A DNA stretch of 64,000 bases, taken from NCBI GenBank assembly GCA_002270565.1, contig NQMI01000034.1, positions 209,681 to 273,680 on the forward strand, in the 5' to 3' direction. The notes under the pieces are model-generated. The model was not told the origin of the DNA and ran no database searches. It was given only the letters and a program-made list of their open reading frames with translations. Of this stretch, positions 1 to 10,981 are shown piece by piece. A program made the position numbers and the translations under genes. Origin of the DNA: Stenocarpella maydis (lineage: Eukaryota > Ascomycota > Sordariomycetes > Diaporthales > Diaporthaceae). The stretch's first letter is position 1; each line of letters starts with the position of its first letter.

Positions 1-1659
1 TTCCGGTCTCCTCGGGTGCCGCGGGCGGGGACACGGAAAGTAGAGTGCAGAAGCAAGGATGGATTGGGGGTGATGGAGCGAGCGAGCTTGGCCGGTGACA
101 CAAGAATATGCTCATTGCACGTTCGATGCGGCGGGAACAAGACAAGAGAGGCTCAGAGACAGGCTGGCTGGCTGGCTGGGACAATGTTTCGATTGTACTC
201 AGCCGCCAGCAACGTCATCCTATACCTGTCTGTTGTCGAACTTACAACACAGGACCTGCCTAACCGCTCTGTCGCGACGTAAGCACTCCCTGGGGGCTTT
301 TCTTTTCCACATCTGTCAGTTCCAGCCCGCCCCTGTCTCGAGGCCGAAGAGGCGAGGGCTTCTGATTTGGGCTTCGTCCTCGCCCTCCCTTGGGACCAGG
401 GAAGTGACTCTCAAAGGAGTGTTGAGTGGGAGGGAGGCCAGGGCTCGCGTGCTCCCGGCTGGAACCACCTCTGAGAGGTTGGTGGTAAATGCATGCTGGC
501 GGTTGTAACGCTGCAACCCACGTGGCGGCAATGTGGTCTGGGCCAAGATTCGAAACGTCGCGAGCCTGCATGAGGCTACGGCTGCCTACCGTGGCTCCCT
601 ACCTTGGAGGCGGCGGTGCACTCTGTGAGTTTGTGGGATGGCAGTGAGAAGGTTGCAACGCGGTGATAGATTGCACGACTTGTACGAACAGGGGAGCTCT
701 GCGGTGATACTTCTGCGCTGGCGAGCCTCACATGTCCATGTTGTCTCTTGTCATGACACGTCTACTCCGACTCAGACACGCGTCCCCGTGTGCCCGTCCG
801 ATGTCTGGGGGCAGCGCATATTAATTGCTGCAGGATTCCAAAACTCGCCGGGGACAAATCCTTTCTTATTCGACGGTGATGTGTTTGGCACGACTGTGCG
901 CTTCCTTCCCGCGGACATAAAGGAGCCTTGGTATACCCGGCCCCCAAACTGTGACATTGATGATGGATTCCATTGTGGGGTTCCTGTAGAAATTTGCTGA
1001 TAATTACGTTCAAACAAGCCGTAGGAGATGTAGAGGCATCTAGCCGCAGCTTGTATCCAGGCTCCAATGGGCAGGCCCATACCAGGAGGCCAACGTTTGA
1101 TTTCTCCCTCCACTCTAGGCAGCTTTAGCAAATGCGGCCATTTCTTGGCGCTGATTCCTGATCTAAATGATTCAAGGTTAGCATTTTCACGGGAACCCTC
1201 AAATCTCTCGTAGTCATGCGACCATGGGATCCAAACAAATCCTGCAATTTCAGGCCAGCAGCCCTTGTGACTGAATTGGTCTCTGCGATAGCCAAACCAC
1301 TCTTTCCCGGGCTTTACAAAGACCCAATAAATCTGAATATGTGGCCAGGTCTTAGGAGTTCATTGGCACCAACGGCTCTGTCTTCTTGTCTTATTTCAGC
1401 ACCAGATAAATGAACTTCCGGCCATTTTGGTGTCTCGGGATCAGGATCATACAGGCAGAAGGGCCAGTATGGCCGTCCTAAAAATGCAAAACAGAAACTC
1501 GGTCCTTACGATTACTCAAACCTGTTGTTCTTTTTGGATCCGTGCCGTGTCTAGAGAGTATGTACACACTTTTTGTGTCCCCCAGATAGCACCACCTTCT
1601 CCATCGGCACTTGAAGAAATGCCTGCACGGTCTGATGTACCGCAACAACAAAGTTTCCT
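1..1659. other. intergenic / left window edge, no gene supported
   Basis: Several short open frames exist on both strands, but none shows a recognisable domain, intron-joined extension or consistent codon bias. The right part is the 3' flank of the minus-strand complex I gene. I see no RNA gene and no repeat of note. Confidence 0.5.
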
Positions 1660-2527
1660 CTATGATGACTTCGCATCATCGTACTTGGCATGTGGCTGGT
1701 ATGGGATCGGTGAGTGAGCGTAGATCTGTTGTGACCGCAGGTGGACGGGGATCTTGCCGGCGGCATCGGGGATGACCTTCTCGAGTTTCTGTGGTGGTTT
1801 GGGATGTAAGCATTACTGGACGGTAAGATGAAAATGCCACGCCCAAGGTAGGCCCTGCGGTCCTAGGGATTGGGGCCAACATACCAGGTTGTGGAATACG
1901 CATTTGTTCAGGCGCCACTCGGCTGGCCGGCACTGCCAGAGCTGCTGGTTGTTGTTGTCCAGGCACTCGTAATGGGCGCGGAATTCCTCAAGGCATGACT
2001 TGTTGATATCTTCGATACTGGAGTGTGTGTCAGCGAGCGAACCCTGGATAAGCCATGTCGACATCCCAGCATCCGTCTCCCTGCCCACGCGAGTGCGCCA
2101 GAAACAAGGTGGCCCAGTCCGGGGTTTATGGATAGAGGCTCGCATGGCCTATAGAACTTACACGCTCCTTGCACATCTGGTGACCCTCCGGCCCTCCTTC
2201 AGGCACTCGAACTCGCCCTTGCCGGGGTTCTCGGTCTTGCACTTCATGAAATCATCGTTGTAGTCCTTGCACCGGGCACCGATGAAGAAGGAGGCTGACT
2301 GAAGGGGGGCGGAGCTGGCGCCGAGCTCCTTGACCCTGGGGATCGAGTCGGGCAGAGGGGTCGTGTCGATGAGGAGCTTCTCGCTGAACCTGCGGTTGAC
2401 AGTTAGCCATGCTGTTTCAAGACGCTCGCGGCAACTAGGAGGCGACACGAAGGAGCTCAAGGACTTTTTGGGACCCCGGTATGTGGAACAAGGACCAATT
2501 GACTCACTGGGGGTTTCGCGACGCCAT
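1660..2527 (-). CDS. ndufa8: NADH:ubiquinone oxidoreductase (complex I) NDUFA8-type subunit
   Basis: Accessory subunit of mitochondrial respiratory complex I, located on the intermembrane-space side. I read four exons on the minus strand: 2527-2508, 2389-2162, 2017-1885 and 1788-1660, giving 169 aa. The introns have normal ends (GTGAGT, GTAAGT and GTATGT donors; CAG acceptors; a CTAAC branch site before exon 2). The decisive evidence is four CX9C cysteine pairs, two in exon 2 and two in exon 3, which is the quadruple CHCH signature of the NDUFA8/PGIV family. The length agrees with the human protein (about 172 aa). The first exon encodes only MASRNP and part of the next codon, so start choice depends on the splice; the join is in frame. 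The gene is divergent from the Nup54/57 gene. Folding would be expected through the Mia40 relay, as for other CX9C proteins (family knowledge). Confidence 0.9.
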
Positions 2528-2824
2528 CTCTGCGTTGTTCGGGCTCGGACTGAGGCTGTAAAGTGTAGGGACCCGCGGCTTGATGACGACGGCTGAGGGT
2601 GCCCGAGGTTGGGTGAGGTTTACCAACTCGAATGAGGCACGGCTTGATTGGCCCGTGCTATGCACAGATGTGGGCCCCCTTGCGCTGCCTGCCCGCGGCC
2701 GTGGCGCCCAGACGCCCAAGCTTTGAGTCGGACAGCAACTGCTTGGGGACTGTGACTTTTTTGAGCAGCTGGAGACGCGACCTCTACATCCAACCAAGTT
2801 GCTGCAGCGACATCCCGATAGCTT

Positions 2825-2862
<38 letters not shown>

Positions 2863-3112
2863 CCTCTTCCTGTGCTGTGGGGCCACTTCGCAGCGTCTTC
2901 GTACCAGGCAGCTGAAAGCACCTGTGTGCATAATATCATCCTGTCCACGATATATTTGCTTCTTTGCCACGGTCGGCGCAGCGGGAATGTGTTGATAGGC
3001 TAGCCCTTTGTTTTCCTACACCTCGCCGGCGTGGGCCACACCAACCCTCACCGTACACGATCTCTCGATTCCACCCCGACCCGAGCATAACCATTAGCTG
3101 CATCATATTGCG
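2528..3112. promoter_or_regulatory. shared divergent promoter region NDUFA8 / Nup54-57
   Basis: This 585-bp spacer separates two head-to-head housekeeping genes, so it should carry both promoters. It contains a long CA microsatellite (about 2826-2861). No other gene is supported; the frames running through it are low-complexity readings of the repeat. Confidence 0.5.
2826..2861. repeat. (CA)n microsatellite
   Basis: An uninterrupted CA dinucleotide tract of about 18 units lies between the two divergent genes. It is directly visible and likely length-variable. Confidence 0.95.
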
Positions 3113-3265
3113 ATGTCTCTCTTCGGGCAGTCGACTGGCGGCGCCTCGCTGTTTGGCGGCGGTAACACGGCTACGCAAACAAACCCTTTCGGGCAGTCAA
3201 TGGCAACTCAGCAGCAACCCGCGCAGACACAAAGCCTCTTTGGCCAGACCAACAATGCGAATAAT

Positions 3266-3300
<35 letters not shown>

Positions 3301-4315
3301 GCAGCAGGCTCCGCAGCTGAGCCAGACCATTTTCGGGCAGCCGCAGAACAATCAAGCTGCCAACTTTCAACCTGGCGCTCAACCACAGCCTTGTATGTTC
3401 ACTTCCCTCTGCGGCCCTCGCCGAAACAGGCTTGCGCCTTGGCCAGACATATCGTCCTTGCGTCATGCTCTACTTGGGACGACTGGAAATGGCTAACCTC
3501 CGGTCAAACCACTCAGATGGTAAAACCATCCCCGAACAGATGAACCTGGTGCTCGCCAAGTGGATGCCAAATCACCCTGACTGCGTCTTCAAGTACTACT
3601 TCTACAATAAAGTCGACGATGCTCACGTCCCCTTCTACCATCCCGCCAAGCACGAGAACGAAAAAGAATGGGAGGAAGCCCTGCAGAACAAGCCAGCGCC
3701 AGGCCTGATGCCGGTGCTGGCCTCTGGCTTCGAGGCTGTTGCGGAGCGGCTTAAGGCGCAACGTATCGCGATCGGCCGCTTCAACCAGAGGCTGCACGAG
3801 ATCAACAACTGCTTGGACGCGATCCTGTCGAAACACGACCTGGAGTGGAGTGTGCGCACGATCAACGCGAGGCGGAAACACGATGCCTTGCGCCGACGGA
3901 CGCTGGCGCTGGCCAGGAAGGTGCAGGTCCTGCGGAACCGGGGCTACGCGCTTTCGGGCGACGAGGACGAGCTGAGGATCAAGTTGGAGAACATGGAGAG
4001 GAGCGTTCAGGACCCAGCGGTCAATGCGAGACTAGAGGAGTTGTGGAGCCGGTTGATAATGCTCAGAGAGAGGGCGCAGATCCTGCAATCGGAGCTGCAG
4101 AAGAGGGGCCTTGGCGAGGATCAGAGCCTGGGCGAGGACGTTGAGGTCAGAGTCAAGAAGGTAAGATCATGCCAGGTATGCCTGGATACGGCTCGAAGCT
4201 GATCTGACCTTCACAGATTGTCGAGGACTACGAGAAGCAGCTCCAGCATCTCAAGAAGGAGATCGAGCTGATCAAGCATGACTTCGAGGAATGGGAGAAG
4301 GAACACCCTCAATAG
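3113..4315 (+). CDS. nup57: FG nucleoporin of the Nup54/Nup57 family
   Basis: Central-channel nucleoporin, expected to assemble with Nsp1 and Nup49 in the nuclear pore (family knowledge). Three exons, 3113-3392, 3517-4160 and 4217-4315, give 340 aa with in-frame joins. The N-terminal about 95 residues hold FG-type repeats (LFGQ, PFGQ, IFGQ) and a polyglutamine run at nucleotides about 3265-3306. From about residue 100 comes the alpha-helical Nup54 domain, with the typical segments KWMPNHPDCVFKYYFYNKV and GFEAVAERLKAQ. The C-terminus is a predicted coiled coil ending after a short third exon (EDYEKQLQHLKKEIELI). Compared with metazoan Nup54 the FG region is short, as in other ascomycetes. The start is the first ATG after the promoter, followed directly by the FG repeats. 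Confidence 0.92.
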
Positions 4316-4911
4316 AGCTGTCAGGAGCCTTGGATCCCCTCGACACGGCCTTCAATATGCTCCGGCCGGATCTAGCATTCCGACTCGCAGATCGGAACCC
4401 ACAGCTCCACGAGACTGCTATGCCACAATGGATTCACGGCTTCACTATCAAGCATGGTTAGTCTAGGGCCTGCGCGCGAGGTAACCATGACGCGCAAATA
4501 CGCATCATGCAGGAGGAGCAGGAGGAGCAGGAGGTATGAGACGCGCCCGTATGTTCCGGCCATTCATAAAGATGCTAGGTCGATGTTGCTTATGATACCC
4601 CGCCGTTCCTGCTTATCAATGTGATCGATCTACTCGCAGACGATTGCTGGTCCGGACATTAGGTGCCAGCGGGGGTTGAACCGCCGTGAGCTTGGGCACA
4701 ACCAACTGCTGGTTCAAGGAACAAATAATATCAAACGGGGAAGACAACGGTTGGGCTTCACCCAAGGCCACATTGTGATGTAGACAGAGAACCTGCCTCG
4801 GAGCAATATCCTTGTGTCAACCGGCCGTCCAAGAGACGAAATGTGATTTATTACAAATGTATATATCTATAAGTATGTAAACAACGTGCCGGCCGGCTGG
4901 AGGGGCGAGTT
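4316..4911. other. intergenic between convergent genes
   Basis: These 596 bp lie between the ends of two convergent genes, so they contain the 3' ends of both transcripts. The short frames here have no family resemblance. There is no clear terminator or RNA. Confidence 0.5.
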
Positions 4912-6682
4912 TCACGCGACAGCAGTGCCAGGCAGCGTCCAAGCAACCATGTCCTCCCGCACCTCGAACTCGTTGACCTCCCTCGTGGTCTTGAACCCGG
5001 TCCTACCCCTCTCGCTCTCGATGGTAGCAGCGAGGCTCGACAAGCTCTCGCTCCGGCCGCGCGTCCCCGAGCTGGGCGGCCGCCCGCTGTCCTTGCTCCC
5101 TTCCCGCCGGTGGCTGCCGTGGCCGCGGGGCCCGCCATGGTGCGGAGGCGCGTGCTCCCTCACCGTGTACACGCTCTCCCCGCTGCCGTGCCGCGAGTGC
5201 TGCCTCCTCTGCCCGCCGGCGCCGCGCCGGTCGCTCGGCCGCAGGAACTCGTCGTCGCCCGTGCTGCCGCTGTCCTCGCGCCAGAGACCCAGCCTGCCGC
5301 TGCTGGCCCGGGACAGCGACTGGCGCGAGCGGCGGCGGCTGTGGTGGTGGCCTCTGGGCGTGACGTCACCGGCGGCCGAGGTCGGGGCGCCGGGCGAACC
5401 GCCGTCGGGCTCCCCGAAGCCGTCGCCGCCCTCGAAGATGTCCTCGATGCACTCGTCCGCCGGGAGCTCGCCGGGGGCGCAGGCCCAGCTGGCGGCCAGC
5501 GCGCGCCGGTACATGTCCTGCAGCTCGTAGACGTCGCGCGACTTGCCGTTGTTCTTTCCGATCGAGAACTGCGCGCTCAGGTTGCTGCCGCTCAGGTCCT
5601 GCGGGTCGTCCTGCAGGTGGAGGTGCCCGAACTCGGCCGCCCCCGAGTCTGCAGCCCCCGCGGGCCCGCCGGGCCCGCCGGCTGCCTCGGCCACCATGCC
5701 TGCTATGCCGCCAAAGACGGCGGCTGTCTTGAGGGGCGGCGCCGAGAAGGTGCGCTCGCCGTCCACCTGCATCATCAGTATGCCGATCTTGAGCGTGCTG
5801 TTGATCTTGGAGTCCTGCATCAGGTAGCGCCGGATGACGCCGTCTTCGACATGCTGTTCCGGGGCAGGCTCATTTATAGAGGGCGCCTTGATGCTGGCCG
5901 CGTCGTTTGATTTCGAAGGCTGAGGTTTCGACTTTGGGCTGGCGTTTGTGTCGTCCGGGGTGACTGGAGTATGTTGTGATAGACTGCTCCTCTTGCGGCT
6001 GTGAGACGCAGCACTGCCGTTTCCCGCAGAGCCGTTGGTGGCGCTGCCGACACTGCGGCCGCGACTTCTGAACGGTGCCTCGCGGACCACTGCCTCGCTC
6101 TCCTCGACGTATTCGCTGAGGTTTAGGGTCACCTTGCCTAGCGTGATGATTTCGCTCCTCCCTGTGACGCCATGATGGCTAAATTCCTGCAGAACCTCAA
6201 ACTCAATCAGGCATTCAGAAAGGTTGTTGTTCTTGTCGATGCCGATGCGCACGGGGATGACTTTGCCATACCCGTACTCAACGCGATGGTTGGCGATGGG
6301 GCATTTGGCGGTCCGCCCGCGGTGCTCGCCATGGATAGAGTGCGGTAGGTGCCATTTTATCAGAGACACGCCTTGAACCAGGGGTACATTATTAAGGTCG
6401 TAGATCTGCTGGGTTGTTAGTTGTTTGAGAGGATAGATGGTGTGGCCGGGTTTTGAAGCTTCTTGGAAACCCGGACAGGATCCACTTGCCTTAAGATGTA
6501 CATCGAATTTGGGCTGCATGTTACAGATTAGCTCACGGTTCTCTTTGCTCACGAAGGGTAGTGTTTCGGGGCCATGGCCCCCCATCAGAGGCAAACCATG
6601 AGGTTGGAATCAACGAGATTGATAGGCTCACCCTTCGAGCCTTGTTGACTAACGGGAGGTACTTGACGTTAGTCCAAGCCAT
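4912..6682 (-). CDS. EEIG1/EHBP1 N-terminal-type C2 (NT-C2) domain protein
   Basis: Fungal member of the NT-C2 family (EEIG1/EHBP1 type), generally linked to membrane or cytoskeleton attachment; its exact role here is unknown. I read three exons on the minus strand, 6682-6632, 6513-6490 and 6405-4912, for 522 aa. The first two exons encode MAWTNVKYLPLVNKARR and PKFDVHLK, and exon 3 starts IYDLNNVPLVQG, which together restore a continuous NT-C2 beginning (residues about 10-165, including IKWHLPHS and the HRGRTAKCPIANHRV core). The second intron (6489-6406, 84 nt) has a GC donor (GCAAGT) and an AG acceptor after a CTAAC branch site. It has no stop and is a multiple of three, so retention would insert 28 residues. 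The rest is Ser/Gly-rich and disordered, with a conserved-looking block around YLMQDSKINSTLKIGILMMQ. Further upstream coding exons cannot be excluded. Confidence 0.8.
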
Positions 6683-8089
6683 TGTTCCGAGGAAGTGCGG
6701 ACAGCTCCAGAGTAAAGAGCAGCCGAAAGGTCGTGCATGGGTCTGGGCTTTGAGGATGCGAGTGGAGTAATAATCTGAAGAGGAATGCAGGTGATGATGA
6801 CAGCAATGCAATGCCAACAAGGCTGTGAGTGCAGGATGGGAAAAGAAGGCGAGGGAGATGAGATGGAAAAGGCGAGTGAGACGAGTGAGCGGGAAGGAGC
6901 GCCAACACCGCAGCGCCAGAGGGCAGATCTCGCTTCCCTTGCTTCAACGTGTCTCACTCGGGGGGTTGACAGACAACGGGAGGGACGAGATGGTGGAACG
7001 AGGCTTTCTTGACGATGAGCTTACTGAGGTGTGCCATCTTAGGCTGCGGTCAAGATAAGCTCGAATGCAGGTGCACATGCAGGTGCAGGTGCAGGTGGGA
7101 AGTCCAGCCGGCGGCGGCGCGAGGGCCCCCGGCCCTTTTGAAGAGCTTATTATGGCAGCTATAATCGGACAGGGCTGTCCAAAACGAAGAGGTATTAATA
7201 TCCGTCTATGTCGTAGGAGGCTGGCCTCAGTCCAGTCCAGGCCAGAGTCTGGGTCCCCGACCTCCGGGAGGGCCGGATAACAGAGCCGTTCGTGCCGAGT
7301 GAAACACTTCGTGTGCGCGGGACTGGGACCGTGAAATGCGACAAGCAACGCCGTATGTGCAATGACAGGATCTGTGGGATGTCTGTCCGGGCCCCCTCGA
7401 GCTGGTGTGACTGGCTGGTCTGGTTCGATGGGATGCGTGGGCTGGCCTTGTCTGTCAGTGTGTGTGACGTGCATGCATCGCGTCCCATCAAAACGTGGAC
7501 GAATGACGCTGCCGCGATCTGGCCGGGTCAGGGCCGGCAGTTGGGGAAGAGAGCCTCAAAGTCACAACGTACAATTGTCAGCGACGTCCTAACTCCGCGA
7601 GCGAGCAGCGAGCAGCGAGCAGGGCCGTCAGAGCAGGTTTGCAGCAGATGGAGACGGACATGCAGACCACTCAGGTCGAGATCAGGTCGAGATCAGGTCA
7701 AGACCGGGAAAGGAGACGCTGCGTCAGGACGCTAATAATGTTCGCTCGGCTGGCATCATTACAGCCCACCTCCAAGTGACAGGCGAGGTGGGGCCTTTAA
7801 GATGGCCACTCGTCATCTCCACACGTCAATCATCAGGGTCTAGCCAGGGATTCCGGGTACGAGAGCACCCTGCCTCGGGAGGGACCTGCACGGAGTAGAG
7901 GCACCTGGGTACGGAGGTACATCCGTTACATACAATAGTACAGTCCGACCTCCGATAAGATAAGGACGGCCTCAGCTCGACTTTTTGGGGCTCTCACGGC
8001 CCACATGCAGCTTGACATGACAGGAACCCGACCTCGCCCTTCCCTCCGCAGACAGCCATGTGAGAACCCAGACCCATCCTGTCGACACC
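6683..8089. promoter_or_regulatory. divergent promoter region NT-C2 gene / pop1
   Basis: This 1.4-kb spacer separates two head-to-head genes. It contains short direct repeats: GCAGGT units at about 7066-7098, a GCGAGCA unit repeated three times at 7601-7622, and a TCAGGTCGAGA-type unit repeated three times at 7671-7702. A short minus-strand frame beginning MAHLSKLIVKKA near 7030 could be an upstream exon, but no join supports it. Confidence 0.45.
7601..7622. repeat. 7-bp tandem repeat (GCGAGCA)
   Basis: Three head-to-tail copies, directly visible. A second short direct repeat (10-bp unit, three copies) follows at 7671-7702. Confidence 0.85.
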
Positions 8090-10981
8090 ATGGCCCCGCA
8101 GCCCGGAGATACTGGACCAAGGCCCGATGCCAGCAATAAACGTAGAGACGTGCCACAACCACAACAAGGCGCCGGCCGCGCCTTGAAGCGCGTCAAGGTC
8201 CAAGATGCGCGTTCCATCCGGTCCCAGCCCGCGGATGCCGCCCTCAGGGATGGGGAGCTAGACCTCCAGGCGTTTCTGGCCGCGCGCCAGTTTGAGATCG
8301 GAGCTCTTCAGAGTGGGATGCGAAAGTCAAGGGCCCTCAACAATCGCCGTGCCTTCCAGCTTGTGCCGAGGGAGATGCGCCGCCGCACAGCCTCGCACAA
8401 TGTCAAGAAGCTCCCCAAACGGCTGCGCAACAGGGCCAGGTGGGAGCAGCTCCAGGACAACACACCTACCGTCGTGGCCGGGAAGAGGAAGCCCAAGACC
8501 ACAAGGGCGCGCATCCGCCTGGAAGCAGCCAAGCGATTAGGAATCCTGGCGGAAAAGAAGCGCAAGCGCAAGCTGCGAGAGGCCAAGGCCAAGGCCAAGG
8601 CGGCCGGCGGTGGTAGTGTTGGCGCTGGTGGGAACGAGTCTGTCTCTGCTGCGTTCACGCAGTTGATCGAGACAAGGCCATCCAGACCAAAGATACGGAG
8701 AAATCTGTTGAACGACCCGCCAAGGCCCAAGCCAAAATTCAGAAAACGGCAAATTGGGAAGACATGGCTGCCCACACATCTCTGGCACGCAAAACGGGCA
8801 AGGATGACGCCACCCAGGGAGCCTCTATGGCGGTTTGCTATCCCCCTCACACCCAACGAGAAAGTCTACAGAGCGACACATCGGGCTTCAAGCGCGCAAG
8901 GGGCTGTGGTTTGGGATATGAGCTACATGAGTACCATCGGCCTATATGGCCATGCCCCGGGCGTTGAGAGGGCGTTGAGGTCCTTGGGTCTATCACACGA
9001 CAGCCTATGGGATGACAGAGGCAAGAGATGGAGGGAAGGTCGGCGCAAGTGGTCAGGCGTGCTCAGCAAGCAGACCGGCGGCGAGGCAAGGAGACAGATC
9101 GGTCCTGCTACAGTCATATGGAACCCGCTACCTCCCGACACTCAACGACTACCTCCGGGAGCCGCAGAACCCGGCTCCCCAAAGGGTTCCGAAAAGGTCC
9201 AGAGGCAGATCTATATGCGGCTGCATCCATCATGTTTTCTGGTGGTTTTCAATATTCTTGTTGCTCTGACCAAACGCGAGCAACCGCGCCTCTACGTTGA
9301 AGATCTTCGATTCGAAATTGGAAGCATTGAGCTCGTGGGGCCAGGGGCAACAGAGGCTCTCTCTGGGGTCCTAGCTCCCTACCACAGCACGGAAGATTCC
9401 AAAGAAGCCTGTGCGAAGCAGTTTGAGTCACTGGCCGCGAACGGCAATGGTGCAGCGCCCCCAGGTGATGTCGTCTTGGGTTTTGCTGCTCAAGATCCTC
9501 GACTACGATATCCTCCACAGACAGTACGGGCCCCCGATTCAACCCGAGAGCAGGGCCATGGGGGCTCCAAGGCGCCTCAGGCCGCATCAAATGAGGCACA
9601 GCCTGAACCGTTCCTTCTTTTCGACCGCGAGGCCCGATTCAAGGCGTCCTCATTCCCATCGCAGAAGTCTCTCAATAGGCGCAAAGGCTCAAATCCGCCA
9701 GGCAAATATTTGAACGTCACTGCTGCGGACCCTCCCTTCCCTGTTGTGCTGTTCACCTCTCGTAGCGCCTCCACGAAGCACTCGTTGCAGAGTTCGTGGA
9801 CGCTACTCGCTCCTTACAAATGTATATTGCCCATATGGTACAGCCTGGTGCATTATCCAATGCCAATGGGTGGAAATCCCAAGGTCGGAGGATTAGACGA
9901 GCTGAGGCAGGTGACCTTTGAGCAGGGCCTGCCATGGTTTCCGGGTGATTACCCAGGCACGACCGCGGGCGCTGACTGGGAGATTGAACAGCGGGTAAAG
10001 AGGAATGCGGACTGGGCCAAGAGACCCAAGTCGAAGAGGGTTGCGTGGGAATCACTAGATCTAGGGGCTGGTCGCAAGGGCGAAATCGGCACCGGCTGGG
10101 CTTGCGAGTTTGAGAGATTGTTCGGGCTGCAGCAGCCTGAAGAGGATCATCCACACGAGGATCAGGGCCAGGATACCAACGATGGGCCCGCGACTGCGCC
10201 AGAGGACAAAGACAAGATGGATGTCGATCAAGGAGAAATCAAATCAACGCAGGATGAACAGACAGGAACCGGCGAGAGAGAGCTGGCTGTCAAGAAGAAA
10301 TCACCAAAAGCGCCAGCGCCTCATCCCTTGACACTTGTCCATCAACTTTCAAAACACGCTTTCAACACTATAGCGTCCACGAAAAGCAATTCTGCGCCGC
10401 CGCCACATTCTATAGTTACTGTCAAACTCACAATCCTCGGCCGCGGCGTCGCCGAGCCATGTGCGCGCATCTACCGTCTTCCAGCCCGGAAGGAAACACC
10501 GCTTGTCCCCGCCACGCAGCCAGAAGTCCCAGCAACCCAGCCTCTTTCACAGAGCCAGGAACTCCCCGCCGACCTTCGTCAGCAATGGCTCGCCCAGATT
10601 CCAGGCTCCCTATCCAAGAGGCACACACCCTCGAAGGGGAAGGGCAACCAGCCCCGCAGGTTCCCCGCCGGCGCAGACTTTGAGACGCAGAAAATCCTGC
10701 TTGCGCAAACATTGCTGACAAGCAAGACCCCATTCCCGCCGGAGAATCCTCCTGGCGGCAGCGGCGACCACCCCCTGGTGCCTGGGGAGGAGGACCTTAT
10801 AGGGTACGTGACCAAGGGGGGTTTTTGCCTGGCTCAGGGACAGGCGACAGCGATCGGGAGCGTCTCCGTCGAGAGGGCACTGCAGGCTTTACGCGCTGGC
10901 GGCGAGAAGGAAGGTAGGGTATGTGTGGTCAGGAATGCTGGAGAAAAGTCCGGCTGGGTGGCTAGGTGGGAGGTCGTATAG
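8090..10981 (+). CDS. pop1: RNase P / RNase MRP protein subunit POP1
   Basis: Largest protein of nuclear RNase P and RNase MRP, which process pre-tRNA and pre-rRNA in the nucleus and nucleolus. A single exon encodes 963 aa. The POP1 N-terminal domain lies at about residues 50-290: the arginine-rich block NNRRAFQLVPREMRRRTASHN, followed by KKLPKRLRNRARWEQL and later KTWLPTHLWHAKRARM. The POPLD domain lies at about 570-660 (WTLLAPYKCILPIWYSLVHY and the GLPWFPGDYPGT motif). The C-terminus carries the usual glycine-rich segment YVTKGGFCLAQGQATAIGSV. I chose the ATG at 8090 because its context (GACACCATGGC) is excellent; ten codons upstream the frame opens only at GTG. The length is in the usual range for filamentous-fungal Pop1. 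Confidence 0.94.
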   Translation: MAPQPGDTGPRPDASNKRRDVPQPQQGAGRALKRVKVQDARSIRSQPADAALRDGELDLQAFLAARQFEIGALQSGMRKSRALNNRRAFQLVPREMRRRTASHNVKKLPKRLRNRARWEQLQDNTPTVVAGKRKPKTTRARIRLEAAKRLGILAEKKRKRKLREAKAKAKAAGGGSVGAGGNESVSAAFTQLIETRPSRPKIRRNLLNDPPRPKPKFRKRQIGKTWLPTHLWHAKRARMTPPREPLWRFAIPLTPNEKVYRATHRASSAQGAVVWDMSYMSTIGLYGHAPGVERALRSLGLSHDSLWDDRGKRWREGRRKWSGVLSKQTGGEARRQIGPATVIWNPLPPDTQRLPPGAAEPGSPKGSEKVQRQIYMRLHPSCFLVVFNILVALTKREQPRLYVEDLRFEIGSIELVGPGATEALSGVLAPYHSTEDSKEACAKQFESLAANGNGAAPPGDVVLGFAAQDPRLRYPPQTVRAPDSTREQGHGGSKAPQAASNEAQPEPFLLFDREARFKASSFPSQKSLNRRKGSNPPGKYLNVTAADPPFPVVLFTSRSASTKHSLQSSWTLLAPYKCILPIWYSLVHYPMPMGGNPKVGGLDELRQVTFEQGLPWFPGDYPGTTAGADWEIEQRVKRNADWAKRPKSKRVAWESLDLGAGRKGEIGTGWACEFERLFGLQQPEEDHPHEDQGQDTNDGPATAPEDKDKMDVDQGEIKSTQDEQTGTGERELAVKKKSPKAPAPHPLTLVHQLSKHAFNTIASTKSNSAPPPHSIVTVKLTILGRGVAEPCARIYRLPARKETPLVPATQPEVPATQPLSQSQELPADLRQQWLAQIPGSLSKRHTPSKGKGNQPRRFPAGADFETQKILLAQTLLTSKTPFPPENPPGGSGDHPLVPGEEDLIGYVTKGGFCLAQGQATAIGSVSVERALQALRAGGEKEGRVCVVRNAGEKSGWVARWEVV

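Noticed and set aside
5110..5910. 266-aa plus-strand frame opposite the NT-C2 gene
   Set aside because: Ala/Arg/Pro-rich shadow of the GC-rich disordered region; the minus-strand gene has the conserved domain.
6944..7474. 176-aa minus-strand frame upstream of the NT-C2 gene
   Set aside because: Reads through CAGGTG repeats (CTCTC-type pattern); no homologous feature. At most it might hide a short upstream exon.
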